Shown here piece after piece: positions 1 to 11,393 of a stretch of 64,000 nucleotides of DNA. Below the pieces are notes generated by a model. That model had not been told where the DNA came from. It searched no databases and saw nothing but the letters and a program-made list of their open reading frames with translations. A program made the translations under genes and the position numbers. Source of the DNA: Euclidia mi (Eukaryota > Arthropoda > Insecta > Lepidoptera > Erebidae); NCBI GenBank assembly GCA_944739405.2, contig OX123182.2, positions 66,405,183 through 66,469,182 on the forward strand, in the 5' to 3' direction. Each line of letters opens with the position of its first letter. The stretch's first letter is position 1.

Positions 1-442
1 GCACCTATCTATATAAGTATATATAAATACGTATAGTAGGGCTAGGATCTAATAGGGATTGTAGGGACAAATAGGGTTAGGTTCTAGGCGCGTACGAATC
101 GTAGGTCTGTATCTCAGCATACCACAGTAGTACCACGATAGTACGTGCCATAGGTTAGGCGCTTAGTAGTAAGTGCGTATAAGTGCTGGTCTGTATCACA
201 GAATACCACAGAGCACCAAGCCTATACGCATTTTACGCTAGGTGCAAGTTAGGATAGGTTTAGGATACATATAGGTATAAGGATTAGGATAACTAGGATA
301 GGATATTAGGTATAGGTGATAGGCTACGACTCTAGGATAGTGTAGGTTTATAAGTTAGATTAGGCCCTTAGCATTTAGTCCATTCCCTTGTACAGTGGGG
401 TTTAGAGCGTAAAGGCTGCTAGCCCGCTGTACAAGGAGCCGG
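1..442 (+). repeat. 5' LTR (3' part only) of BEL/Pao element 1
   Basis: It matches 3559-3990 with only a few substitutions over the first 370 bp (for example TCTCAG versus TCACAG near 110). After that the two copies differ by small indels, up to CCCGCTGTACA here and CCCGCTGTTCA there. It is rich in TAGG and TTAGGAT words. The true LTR start is outside the window. Confidence 0.8.
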
Positions 443-826
443 TAGGATTTAGCATTGTGGTCCTTCACCGGTAGGATAGGATTTAGGATTGGTCCTATTA
501 GAATCAGTAATTGCCCACCCCCCCGAAGCACGTGGTCCTCTTGTCCCTTAAATTGACAAATTTACTGAGTGACAACTGATATACAGCAGACTTGCGCACC
601 AACCTAGCGCTTGTTTCGTTGTATATTCAGTGAATGACTAACTTAGTTGCGTCGTTCGGTAGCGGATCAGGTATCGGTCTCCCTGAACAGGGTCGCCCCG
701 GTGCTCGAGAAGTCGCACATACCGTAACGAGGAAACAGATCGCAACTAAGTTATTTTTTGTTTTCAACCCACCCCTTGTTAGGTTGGTTGCTTGTAGGTT
801 AAACAGGATAGGATAGGGGCAGCAAG
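443..826 (+). other. Leader between 5' LTR and gag, element 1
   Basis: This is non-coding sequence between the LTR homology and the gag start, the place where a primer-binding site would lie. No primer-binding site could be assigned. A short open stretch at 634-816 has no recognisable product. Confidence 0.5.
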
Positions 827-2488
827 ATGGACGTACAACAGATCAACGCAATTGTAAAAAGCCAGGAGAGCTACTACAAAGAAATCGGACGCATATTAAC
901 CAACATCAAAAAGGACTCGGCATCCAGGAAAACAGAAAAATACATCGCAGAAAGAAGATCGCAACTCACAGAAGTATTTACCAGAGCATCGGAGAACCAT
1001 TCACTACTCGAAGACCAGGACATCTTAGAAGAACATACTTATATAAAGTCTAACTACTTCGGGATTATTAAAGACCTCTATACAGACGCTATGGATTACT
1101 TGGAACAATATGAGACAAAACTTTCCACTTGTCAGCAACGTCATGACTTAGAAAATGTAAACATCAAAACCAACAGTACCAATTCCGCAAAAATGAATTT
1201 GCAATTATATCGCATCAATAACTTGCGTCAAGACCTCAAAAAAGCAGCTTTGGCGATTGAAGACGATAGACCCAGCTATCATTATAAGACATTGATAGAA
1301 GCCTTACAAAAGCAGTGTGATAAAGTGGAAGAAGGCCACTTCAGTATCTACGAGGAAGAAAATATCTTGGAGCATAGTTATGTTCAGGATCAAGTGTTTG
1401 AAAACTTGAAAACGGATTACGATGACATAATCGACCGATTATATGAAAAGTTACAACAACATCACACTGATCACAAACCATCCGTAAAACTACCAAAAAT
1501 AGTCATCCCTATGTTCACGGGAGGCTATGAGTCCTGGAGCTCGTTCTATGATTTACTTTTGAAAATTATTCACGAAGATAAATCACTCACAGATACAGAA
1601 AAGATGCAGTATTTGAAGACGCACGTGAAAGGTGATGCAGCTAGACTCATTAGGAATTTGACAGTCTGCGAATTCAACTATGAAACTGAGTGGACGTTGC
1701 TTAAAAATCGCTACAAATATGAGAGAATGATTATCACTAAGCACGTTGACAACATTCTCAACATACAAAAATTAAACGTAGGCACTGCGAATAATTTGAA
1801 GGTCCTGCATGATACAATAAACGAAAATTTAGAGGCGATTAGAAATCAGAAAATTGATATTTCGTCGTGGGATCCTATTTTGACAAGGATATTAAGGCGC
1901 ACTTGGGATTCGGAAACTGACGAAAAATACGAACAACAACTCGTAGAGCCGAACAAGCTTCAACCATTCTCATCAATGATGTCGTTCCTGGAAAAACGAT
2001 TTATGTGTCTTGAAAATACCAACTATGAAAGAAAAACCGATTATAAACAATTGTACAATACAAAATCTATAAATAGCACGTACGGCTACGAGTGCTGGCT
2101 ATGTAATAATAACACGCATAACATATACATGTGCGCGCAATTTAAAGCATTGTCAGCAGAACAGCGTAATAACAAAGTCAAGGAAAATCACATATGCAGA
2201 CAGTGCATAATACATGACTCATCCAATCAATGTTATAGTAGTGGAAAGTGTTAATATTGTGGCAAACTAGGTCACCATTCATTATTGCACCTTGAACCTC
2301 AAAAGAAGGTCAATGTCAACAATTACGTCAACAGAAATGACAACAATAAAGGGTTAAAGGATCGGAAAACCTTTGAAAACCCAACTACAAGTACAGCTTG
2401 GACAAAAACCAAGTCAAATATGTCGTCCGCGACGGTACCAGACACACAGAATACAACACTTTTAGCGACGGCCCTTGAGCATACATAA
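827..2488 (+). pseudogene. BEL/Pao gag polyprotein with internal stop
   Basis: This is a Gag-like structural protein of a BEL/Pao retrotransposon. Residues about 1-220 are a charged, probably helical region. Residues about 223-330 show the retroelement Gag signature of DUF1759 type: KLPKIVIPMFTGGYESW, then a stretch in LTDTEKMQYLKTHVKGDAARL style. A cysteine/histidine-rich segment follows from about residue 424 (CWLCNNN, then CRQC). A TAA at 2252-2254 interrupts this zinc-knuckle region after 475 residues. The same frame continues with YCGKLGHHSLLHLEP and runs to a stop at 2488, just past LLATAL, the usual entry to the protease. The start at 827 is the first ATG before the homologous region. 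The element cannot make full-length Gag-Pol without readthrough. Confidence 0.85.
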
Positions 2489-2600
2489 GCCAAGATAAAG
2501 GCTACTAAGAGTGCTGTGTGATCAAGGTTCTCAGGCTTCATTCTCACGGAAGAAGTTGCCTAACTACTAGCCTACACGTAGAAAAATGAAATGCGAGATA
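2489..2600 (+). pseudogene. BEL/Pao aspartic protease remnant
   Basis: In a different frame from gag, bases 2511-2543 encode VLCDQGSQASF, the active-site neighbourhood of BEL/Pao proteases (D-Q/S-G/A-S). The preceding LLATAL motif lies in the gag frame, so at least one frameshift separates them. The frame closes soon after, and no flap region or reverse transcriptase follows. Confidence 0.7.
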
Positions 2601-3240
2601 GTAGGTATCGGTGATGAAACACCGAAGACTTCAAACCACAGTGTTGAAGTTAACTCATAACAAAGGTACCAACAGTTTATTTGCTTCCCTGGAGTGGTGA
2701 AGAACATGCAATTAAATGAAAATTGCATCGTTGACCAATTATTTAAAAATCAAACTAACACTAAATGTCCTACTTATATCACTACACTAAAAGTCAAGTA
2801 ATATCCATTGGAAACATCTTTGCACTGGTTGTTTATAATAAACATCAATAAAATTAGCGAGAAGGGATAATTGTTAGAGACGTAGAAGAAATAAAAATTG
2901 CCGACAACGGTATAACAAAAAGAAAACACCCCAAATCATCAAGATCTGATCCACCACACCTGCAACGTGCACCTCATCAAGACAGCAAACAACCATCCAC
3001 TGCATGGAACACCGTCTACAGCCAGCCGAACCATCTGCTGAAGCCTCCCAGGAAGCAGCCGCGGAACCAGGACGCAGCCAAGGATGACTCCATAGAATTA
3101 TACCAACTGGAGTTGCCTGTTCCTCGGAGAGGCCAGAATGTTCACACATGAACATGCCATGCCATATCAGCGATATAATCCTACGTGAGTTTTTACCACA
3201 ACAATTATTGTTCGTAATTTTTATTAAATTAAGAGAAAAT
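2601..3240 (+). other. Residual interior of element 1, no recognisable pol
   Basis: About 640 bp of low coding quality. An open stretch on the plus strand near 2874-3150 is rich in proline, lysine and glutamine and could be a tail of the polyprotein, but no domain can be named. No YVDD-type motif, RNase H or integrase signature was found. Confidence 0.4.
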
Positions 3241-3335
3241 CACGTATTCACGAAAGGCATGTACCGCTGAGATGGCACCTTACACACACAGCACACAACT
3301 GTAAAGTTGCGTGTGTGTACATAGGATAAGTTTAG

Positions 3336-3365
3336 TATATAAGATCATGTAGTTTAAGAAATAAA
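3336..3365 (+). promoter_or_regulatory. LTR TATA-like box and AATAAA, element 1
   Basis: TATATAAG at 3336-3343 is followed 17 bases later by AATAAA at 3360-3365. This is a plausible core promoter and poly(A) signal of the 3' LTR. It shows that the LTR starts well before the shared block at 3559. Confidence 0.45.
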
Positions 3366-3558
3366 CCAGTCACAAGTTTAATCCGACTTTGACTCGATAC
3401 CCTTCCCATACCTCTGACGGTGGCCAAGACACCTTTAGCCATCAGTACTGATCAGCTCGGTGAGTCTGTCGAGTTGGCCGTCAGAAAACCATTTCCACCA
3501 TACCTAAGTCCTACCCACAGTCCGTCTGTCATCATAGGTCTCCGGTGGCAGATATCCC

Positions 3559-3996
3559 GCACCTATCTATATAAGTATATATAAATACGTATAGTAGGGC
3601 TAGGATCTAATAGGGATTGTAGGGACAAATAGGGTTAGGTTCTAGGCGCGTACGAATCGTAGGTCTGTATCACAGCATACCACAGTAGTACCACGATAGT
3701 ACGTGCCATAGGTTAGGCGCTTAGTAGTAAGTGCGTATAAGTGCTGGTCTGTATCACAGAATACCACAGAGCACCAAGCCTATACGCATTTTACGCTAGG
3801 TGCAAGTTAGGATAGGTTTAGGATACATATAGGTATAAGGATTAGGATAACTAGGATAGGATATTAGGTATAGGTGATAGGCTACGACTCTAGGATAGTG
3901 TAGGTTGATAAGTTAGATTAGGCCCTTAGCATTTAGGCATTCCTGTACAGCAGGGTCAGTAGCCCTAGGCTGCTATCCCGCTGTTCACTACCTTTA
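3559..3996 (+). repeat. 3' LTR segment of BEL/Pao element 1
   Basis: It repeats bases 1-442 with very few substitutions. After CCCGCTGTTCA at the right edge the sequence turns into ordinary AT-rich DNA. Confidence 0.8.
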
Positions 3997-5435
3997 AATA
4001 TGTAATTGTACATAGTGATATACCTACACACCTGTAAAAAGAGTTACCAATATGGGTACATAGCTAACTTGGTACATTTTACGGGTAATCGCAGTCGAAT
4101 AGGTTTGTACTGTGTGAAAAGCTGCAAGTCGCTCTTTAAAGTTACTGTGCTCTCAGTACCGTTGCCTAATGCTGCCTTTTGTATCTCAGTGAATCCATTT
4201 TAGAAAAATTAATAACGTACGAGTGATAGTCATGGTTCAATGGTCAAAGTAATATATATGTAAGAATAAAATACCTGACATCAAAAATAGTATCTTTGAA
4301 TGTACGCCAGTATTGTAGCATTTGTCAAAAGATAGTATCTGTCATATCTGTCTATCATATATGTATGTTTTTTTTTATATACAATGATTTTTGTTTATCA
4401 CGGTTGTTTAGAGATCATTATATACTTGATACATGTGATGATATAACAATGTGCATTTTTAAAGAAATGGCTGTTAACATGCAATGTAGAATCACGCTAA
4501 GCAAACAAACGTGCACGTACCTACTCCATAGTATACAAAATAATCCTTTCAGACGTTTGATATATCATCGCGCTAATTTAATTTCAATTGGTCCATTTGT
4601 AAGATCGGTGGAACACAACAAACAGGGCCCTAAATTACGTTCTTATTTATATATTATTATGTATATTAGTACGATAATGAATGAATAATGATATTCTAAT
4701 TAGGTTTTCACGACAATCCTAAATGATTATACGCTAACAAAGTACCCAATATGATATCCTTGTACCCACATCACTGTTGCATTAGGCAAATTGATTTTCG
4801 TTATCAGCAACGGAGCGTGGCGATACTGGAGTAGCTCCAGTATCGCCACGCTACGTAGCGTCTTCTACGCTGCTACGCTCACTCAATGAAGTGGCAATTA
4901 TCTTCGGTTGTTCCCGACTTCGTTATCTATAAAAGGGAGTTCATTTGTTACAATTAATGGGTTGCTCCGTTTGATTTATGTTATTTACTGTTTCTAGACC
5001 AATGATTTATTGTATGTAAACTAAGTGAGTTAGTGGTTCTACGACTTTATCACTCTAGTTGCCGCCCACATTTCGGCCGTACTGTAGTACTACAAAGGGA
5101 TATCTCACTAAACAGGCAGCACTATCTTCCTTATTGTATATTCCTGAGTGATATCTCAACGGATAAGCAGATTGGTGAGTGAATAGATATAATACACTTG
5201 GCAGTGCGAGCAAATAGGTTATGGAATAAATTCATAAGTGATTGGTAATGGTCGAGGGACTTCCACTTAAGTAAATAATAAGAAAAATGATTAAGAAAAG
5301 GAATTTCAGAATCGTATTGAAATATTGGCAGTGCACAATAGTTGCATAGTTTGTATGAGATAAAGTAGTTTAGTTAACACATGTATAAAATTTATGTTGT
5401 TAACCTTAAATCAGTCCTTATCTTATAAAACACTG
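3997..5435. other. Non-coding AT-rich stretch
   Basis: No supported gene. Short open frames at 4006-4203 and 4296-4688 lack any recognisable motif. The only clear structure is the hairpin at 4814-4852. The last 30 or so bases (TCTTATAAAACACTG style) already resemble the DNA beyond 29783 in inverted orientation, so the inverted duplication begins shortly before the TTAA at 5436. Confidence 0.5.
4814..4852. repeat. Perfect 18-bp hairpin, 3-nt loop
   Basis: AGCGTGGCGATACTGGAG, the loop TAG, then the exact reverse complement. It is GC-richer than its surroundings. It is not followed by a T tract, so a terminator role is not suggested. Confidence 0.85.
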
Positions 5436-5865
5436 TTAAGAGCAGGCATTCCGAAATATGTTTTGCGTAAGCTCCGCCTTTTCTCCCCGCTAGCGGCCCC
5501 GGGCCGCCACCTCACCCCGCAGCTCGCCGCTGCGCGAGGTGAATGAATGTCTCGCTACGCGGGCTTCGATTGGAGTAGAGACGACTTTATGTATTTAATA
5601 TTTTTTTTGTATTATGAATAGTTATTTATGATATGATAATAAATTGACTAAAATATGCCTTAAAAGCCAGAAATATGAATAATTCAATTGATTTATGCGA
5701 CATGTTGTAGATGTAATCAAAGCCATAGGCTGTGAAATCTTGTTTCAGAATGTCTTATGACTAATTTATTTTATTTATATTAATAATATGTTTCTTTTTA
5801 TACTACTTTCATACATCAACGGACACGAAATAACAAATAGGTGTGTGGATCACACAGTGTTGTCT

Positions 5866-5942
5866 CAGGTGGGAATCGAACCTACGACCACGCCGTAATG
5901 CCAAGTGCCAAGAAGACCTCTGAAATCACTATGCCATGCGTG
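5866..5942 (-). repeat. tRNA-derived SINE head fragment
   Basis: On the minus strand a pol III B-box (GGTTCGATTCC, plus-strand bases 5872-5882) lies in a tRNA-like context with upstream CATGGCATAGTG. It cannot fold as a complete tRNA by eye and is taken as a SINE piece. Confidence 0.5.
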
Positions 5943-6414
5943 CATATTATGACATAAAAAAGAGAAGTTCTTTTTTATACCTAATTTACTAATATCTAAT
6001 TACAACGGCTACGTTACATTGATATTACAATGTAACTCACTTATTATATTACAATAATCAACGATTATAAAACGGATTGCATTTTTTCTTGGGGTGCGGC
6101 TTTGACGTCGTTCCGAAGGTGTCATAGGCGGCGGCTATGAAAATCACGCCTTTTTAAGATTAATTAGGGTGTTTATTTTAAATTGTCTTTCAGTACCACG
6201 TACCTTTATATGAAGTAACCGATATGTCGGCACTGTTGCAAGCGCCATGTTCACGGATGTAACATGATGTACGGATGTACACGTTTATACATCTACATTT
6301 GATTCCTACCAAACAGAGACGAATGTTTTAAAACAGTTTTAAGTTCAACCTAATTACAACCATGATACCTAGTAATGAAGTCACAAATCGTAAAACTGGT
6401 ATCTAATACTTACG

Positions 6415-6570
6415 ACCAATCGTCGAAAATTTGCGGCATAAACGGCTGTATCTTTTAATGTATAGACTTAGAACAGATTTTTGGTCTATTGTCCAAGGGA
6501 CAGAAGAACTGAGTATTTGGTATACATTTCAGTTTATTACCTCTACGCGTTCCTGAGGAAAAAGTAGAAA
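6415..6570 (+). repeat. Fragment of the repeat family seen at 39651-41098
   Basis: It shares the words TTTGCGGCATAAACGGCTGT, ATCTTTT, TACCTCTACGCGTTC and CTGAGGAAAA in the same order as the units of the large repeat at 39651-41098. Confidence 0.6.
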
Positions 6571-6705
6571 AAACACGGCGATGGTAGGTATTTCGAGCTC
6601 GCTCTTCCAAATAAATAAAGTAAAAAAAATGTTCCTAATGATTGACCAATATAATTATGATTTTAATTTTCGTAAGACAAAGAGACATACATGTAAACAT
6701 CTTTA

Positions 6706-6840
6706 TATGTATATTTCTTGAGTGCGTGTGTACGTCACTGAACTCCTCCTAAACGACTGGACCAATTTTGATGACATTTTTTGTGTGTGTTCAAGGGGAC
6801 TTGAGAATGGTTTACCATGCGCTACCATCGCAGTCAGTCT
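6706..6840 (+). repeat. Helitron-type fragment shared with 54990-55126
   Basis: The run from the ACTCCTCCTAAACGACTGG region to TTCAAGGGGACTTGAGAATGG matches, in inverted orientation, the 5' part of the Helitron-like element at 54568-55126. The 3' terminus was not found here. Confidence 0.55.
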
Positions 6841-7402
6841 ATTTTTTAAGCCAAAAAAAATATTTCGTTTCCAAGGTATTATTTTCGCGTAGTATGACTT
6901 GGCATGATGTACAAAACGAGTAGACTTCGGCTTGGTGATGGGTCTTGTGACACCCTGTATTTCATATATCATATAACATATAACCTATAACATAAATTTA
7001 CAACTTTTATTACCAGCAATGTATAGCGCGCGTTTGCAGACATCGTAACTACGCCGGCCGTATCTACCTACACCGTGCGCCGCGGCGGCGGCGGCAGTTT
7101 ATGATCACGTGGTCGCGCGGTCGAGGGGAATGACCTCGCAGCTGATTGCTGGTAGCCATACACTACGCGTCGGGAACTTTAAAGCCGTTTATTTTAGGGA
7201 AATATTGAAAATTTTGTTTATGTTTATTTGGCAGAAAGTGTACATTTATCATTCTAAACACGATTTCGGAATAAATCGAAAAAAAAATTCGTGACTTTGG
7301 GCCTCAATATCTCCTGAACCAGTAATTTCCCAGGTATGGTGCCGAAATAAAAAATGATCATAATAATTGGTACTATATGGGGTTTCAGTTTTCGTTAAGG
7401 GT

Positions 7403-7505
7403 CTTTTGACACCCTGTATAACCTATAACCTATAACATATAACATATAAGATATAACATACAACATATAGCATATAATATAAACATATAAGATAACACAT
7501 AAATA
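7403..7505. repeat. ATAACCTAT/ATAACATAT degenerate satellite
   Basis: Short tandem words ATAACCTATAAC and AACATATA are bounded by ACACCCTGTATA on the left and TATACAGGGTGGC on the right, which are inverted copies of each other. A similar start (GTGACACCCTGTATTTCATA) lies at 6948-6990. Confidence 0.6.
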
Positions 7506-7556
7506 TATACAGGGTGGCGCTATCATAGGGGCACTTTTTGAACAGAGGCATAGCGT

Positions 7557-7953
7557 ACAACATTCTGAAGCCTTGTACCAAAAATCAATTAAATCGGTGC
7601 AGTAGTTTAGCCACAATATCGATTTTGAGTTCCGCAATTTTGCACATGCTTTGAATTCCACACAGCTGATACAAAACGTACAACGTCAACGACCCTACAT
7701 TGCGCGCCGCGACTCACTACGATGCGGGCGTTGACTCTGCGCTCCGTTTTATCTGCACTGAGCCTAACTTCGGATGACGTCGAGGCGTCGCGTCGGAGCG
7801 AGTCGGGGCGTGCAATGTAGGGTCGTTGACCGTTTTGTATCAGCTGTGTAGAATTCAAAGCATGTGCAAAAATTGCGGAACTTAAAATCGATATTGTGGC
7901 TAAACTACTGCACCGATTTAATTAATTTTTAGTACAAGGCTTCAGAATGTTGT
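7557..7953. mobile_element. Foldback element with about 155-bp inverted arms
   Basis: Bases 7557-7715 and 7800-7953 are inverted copies with few mismatches. The arms start ACAACATTCTGAAGCCTTGT and include CAGCTGATACAAAACG. A GC-rich, unpaired 84-bp spacer separates them. No transposase is encoded. The family could be a MITE of a mariner or other DNA transposon; no convincing target duplication was seen. Confidence 0.75.
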
Positions 7954-8004
7954 ATATATAATAGTAATATATATTCATATTCCACACGAATGAAGTCGCG
8001 AGTA

Positions 8005-8220
8005 TCGGATAATACTAATATATAAAGCTGAAGTGTTTGTTTGTTTGCTTGAACGCCCTAATCTCAGGAACTACTAGTCCGATTAGAAAAAGCGTGTGCT
8101 TTTCAGTGTTAGATAGCCCATTTATCGAGGAACGCTAAAGGTTATGCAACATCACGCTATGAGCCACGGGAGCGGAACAGTAGCCTTAAATAACGCGGGT
8201 GTAACCGCGGGCTCAACTAG
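8005..8220 (+). mobile_element. Non-autonomous Helitron (family 1)
   Basis: It starts with TC, followed by the AT-rich ACTAATATATAAAGCTGAAG. It ends with a GC-rich hairpin (GCGG GTGTAA CCGC), then GGGCTCAACTAG followed by T. The TC start, hairpin and CTAG end with a 3' T match Helitron hallmarks. The same family is seen in minus orientation at 52259-52400. Confidence 0.7.
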
Positions 8221-9650
8221 TGTTTAAATAAAGAAAATTGGCGATCACGGCGAGCAAGTGTGGTCGGTAACCGTGGAAACCGGGCTTGTATCTAAATTTC
8301 GTAGAAAAAATATTTTTAAAATATCTACATGATAGGAATTTGTGAAAATCTAATACTAAAATAAAAATCTGTAAATCTATTAGGGATAAATAAAACCAAC
8401 ATGACACGAAAATATAATCATGTTCATAGTAACATAATAATATAAAGCTTATTTTATAATTTTGCATAGATGAAATCGACTCCATAGTTCCCAGTTCTAA
8501 TACTTTATCAAAATATTAGGTAAATTAAATTCGATAACAAACCTTTGCATATCTCATGATTCTAGCATTATTCTTCAATAAGTCAACATTCTTTTGATTT
8601 TTTAACATAAGATCTCTTATTTACCTTGTTACCCATTTTATTTTGTATGTTTTATTTCTTATTTTACGAAACAAATCGTAATAAAAATACCTATAGTTGC
8701 GCGCGAACGCGATACACGTCCACGTCGGACGGAGCGCGTAGCTCGAGTGACAAGCTAGCGCGCCCGGCTGAAGTAAACGCTATGACATCAGGAATAACGT
8801 TAAATATCGGGTGCGGGCGTAAAGTGGGTCAAACCACTTCAAGCATGGAAAAAGTTGAAAATCTTGTGTTGTTTATTAAAATAGTAATATTTGTCCTACA
8901 GAAAAAATGTCTTGAACTACACTAAAACGTAGGTTTCTTTTATGTTTATTGTTAACTTCAGAATGAACAGTGAATATTTTATTCAAATATTTTGAATATG
9001 CTTTGCAAGTAGTGTGATTTTCAAATGAAAATGTTATCGAGCGAATATCGTCCAATCATGTATCTGTTCTTGAACAAAGACAGACAAGGGCCTAAATAAT
9101 CGTTTGCTGAAGTTTCACTTTCCTAGTATATATGACTGCTTCAGAATATCGCTTCAAAATAGCATAAAATTCGGAATGCCTGCTCTTAAATTCGGAGAAA
9201 ACAAATATATTAGAACGTAAATAGATAAAAGACACTTTTATATTAGTTATGGACGATGTAAGATGTTTGTATTAAATAAGTTATCATATAATTTATTTGC
9301 CACAAACATCTTGAGAGTAGTTTTCATCTAAGCTACGATATGTTATAGTATGATATTACTGTCGTTTTGAAAACAAGTTATCGTTACATTTTGCATCAAA
9401 TTAATGTTTGTGCAGAACCGAGCTAAGGTTTGACTTCGTCCGATTGTTTGATAAAGCAGCGCTCCTTGAGATCACTTTGATAGCAGCGACCTTATCGATG
9501 ACAACCACAGTAATCAGGAAAAGGAGTACAGAATCCCTCTGTGTAATACTATCAATTCAAAGATTTCGGTAGACCCTTGTTCAGCACAGAACAATTAAGG
9601 CTCCCGTAATTGATTCAGGATTTTTGATTCCACCTAATTTGTTCCAAGAG

Positions 9651-9688
9651 AATTATTCAGTATCAATACACATTGATACTGAATAATT
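9651..9688. repeat. Perfect 17-bp hairpin, 4-nt loop, new in the left arm
   Basis: AATTATTCAGTATCAAT, loop ACAC, then the exact reverse complement. The right arm has the first half (ATTATTCAGAATCAATACAC) but continues directly with TTCTATTG. The second half, and about 20 further bases to 9710, are therefore extra here. Confidence 0.8.
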
Positions 9689-10010
9689 AAATGACACAAT
9701 AAAAAGTGTTTCTATTGTCGTAAAATTCGAGTGATCTCATTGTGGTTTATTAGCTTTTGATCTTAGAAAATGGCGATATCATTATGTGATATAATTACGT
9801 GGGAGATTAATCGTGCGAAAAAATGTTAGCCACTTGATTTACCTGAAACATCTGTCTGCATTAAGGTGCGTTCTCAGCGACGCGCGCTGTCGCTGATTAA
9901 GGCTGGATATTCACAAAAAATGTACGAAACAACTGAGCGGAGTGGTACTGTGTAAAACAACCAACAATATTATATACACAAGTAGTGTTGAGCGAGGCTA
10001 GGAAAATAAA

Positions 10011-10267
10011 TATTCTATATTCGACCACATTCACACAACACTATCTAGTCCCAAACTAAGAAGAGCTTGTACTATGGGTACTAGATAATGGATAAACATA
10101 CATATATACATTTTTTTTTGTAAATACATACATATTATATATAGAAACACCCAGACCAAGCCAAACATCCATGTTCATGCACACAAATGTTTGACTTGAG
10201 CGGGAATTGAACCCGCGACCTTCGGCGTAGCAGTCGCTTACACTCTCGCTACACCAACCAGTCGCCT
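10011..10267 (-). mobile_element. tRNA-headed SINE, left arm only
   Basis: On the minus strand a tRNA-like head (GGTTGGTGTAGCGAG, then B-box GGTTCAATTCC) is followed by a tail ending in AT-rich DNA. It is flanked by AATAAA at 10005-10010 and 10268-10273. The right arm is empty at this site: GAGGCTAGGACAATAAAG runs straight on near 27075. Confidence 0.75.
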
Positions 10268-10911
10268 AATAAAGCTCGCAAGCTGGCTTACCTGCCTCGC
10301 ATTTTTCTGCTGTATGTCTAGCCATATTGCTGTATGCTTAGTTTCAGAAGCGGGGCTATCATTAAAATAGTTTTATACTAAATTCTCAGGAGTACTTGCT
10401 CAGCTACACAATATTATATTCGATTACTGTACCACCTCTTAGCACGAATGTCGTAAAAAATACTGAGATATTGCGCTGTTAAGGTATGCAGTCGCATTCG
10501 CTTCTAAAATGACCCGTTTCAACGTTTTGCAAGGAGCTATTCCATTAGGCGGACGGAAAAAGAGCTTTATTCTACTGCTTGAATATTTGTACAGAGATTT
10601 TTGCAAGTAGCTTACAAAGCCAACTAATGTAACGGGTAGAGATAGGAAACGCGTTTTGGCAGAGCAACTGCAACTTTACAATTATGTTCAAATTATATTT
10701 GTTTGATTTCGTGGTGTTAGTTTGTATTTTAGCACTTTTTACATTTCTGATCGCGACTTAAAGGTAAATATTATCTCAACATAAACACAAACTTCGTAGA
10801 CGTGGCGGGCAGAGAACATTATATTTATTTGCTTCTATTGTAGATTACGTAAGAAATAAAATGATGTCATTTATTTTGATTAATCAGATAAAAGTTCCTC
10901 GAATATGTAAA

Positions 10912-11393
10912 CATAATATGTACCTACCTATACGTACATATAACACCTACATAAGTACATCATCATCATTATCATCATATAAGTGCTCCACGTATTGTTC
11001 CAAATAACGTTACGTGCTTTAATCACATTTAATAATACTAGACTCCACCCGCGGTTCCACTCGCGTGAATTATACCTTCCTCTATCCATATATGAGAGCC
11101 GTACAACAATACGTTCGGTAGATTTAAAGTTGGTCGCGTTCATAATGACCTTTAGACAGACAGGACGGCCGGGGTGCCGACTTCATTTTATTATAATTAT
11201 GTACAGATTAATATTGTTATAAATATGAATGTACTGAATGATATCCAACAATAGAGGTTCGATCAAATTAAATAGATAGAGCACACATCTGTACATCTGA
11301 CAGTAAAAGATATATCAATATAATTTCGAATCGAATCCATTGGTTTATACACCGCTAGACTTTCAGGCGACCCGAAGGACCTCATATGTGTAA
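10912..11393. mobile_element. Insertion in left arm with Helitron-like 3' end
   Basis: Bases about 10912-11393 have no match in the right arm, where AGGTACTTTCAGAAATAAAA joins the two flanks. Inside, 11038-11041 is CTAG preceded on the minus strand by a GC-rich CGCGAGTGGAACCGCGGGTG hairpin-like stretch, as in a Helitron 3' end. The 5' end was not located. Confidence 0.5.

Larger units (their letters stand above)
1..3996 (+). mobile_element. BEL/Pao LTR retrotransposon 1, internally deleted
   Basis: A block of about 440 bp at the window start recurs almost unchanged at 3559-3990, as expected for two LTRs. Between them lie a gag reading frame of the BEL/Pao type and a protease motif, but no reverse transcriptase, RNase H or integrase could be found. 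The interior after the protease is only about 0.6 kb before LTR sequence resumes, so most of pol has been deleted. The first LTR begins upstream of the window: the 3' copy has a TATA-like box and AATAAA about 200 bp before the shared block. The right edge is placed near the sequence CCCGCTGTTCA. The 5' flank is not visible, so no target duplication can be tested. Confidence 0.85.
5440..9185. mobile_element. TTAA-flanked, non-autonomous DNA transposon (piggyBac-like targeting)
   Basis: The ends are GAGCAGGCATTCCGAA and its exact reverse complement, a 16-bp terminal inverted repeat. They are flanked by TTAA at 5436-5439 and 9186-9189. The inverted copy of this locus carries a single TTAA at 29779-29782, with matching DNA on both sides and no element, so 5440-9185 is an insertion at TTAA. 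No transposase frame is present in the 3746 bp. The left end holds a GC-rich stretch (5465-5560). The interior holds a SINE piece, a foldback element and a Helitron, so it has served as a landing site. Targeting of TTAA is typical of piggyBac, but the terminal bases are not the usual CCC/CAC. Confidence 0.75.

Noticed and set aside
1..440. Telomeric (TTAGG)n sequence
   Set aside because: TAGG words are frequent but irregular, and the block is an LTR repeated at 3559.
7607..7858. Open frame through the foldback element
   Set aside because: It runs through both inverted arms and the loop, so it is a by-product of GC-rich palindromic sequence.
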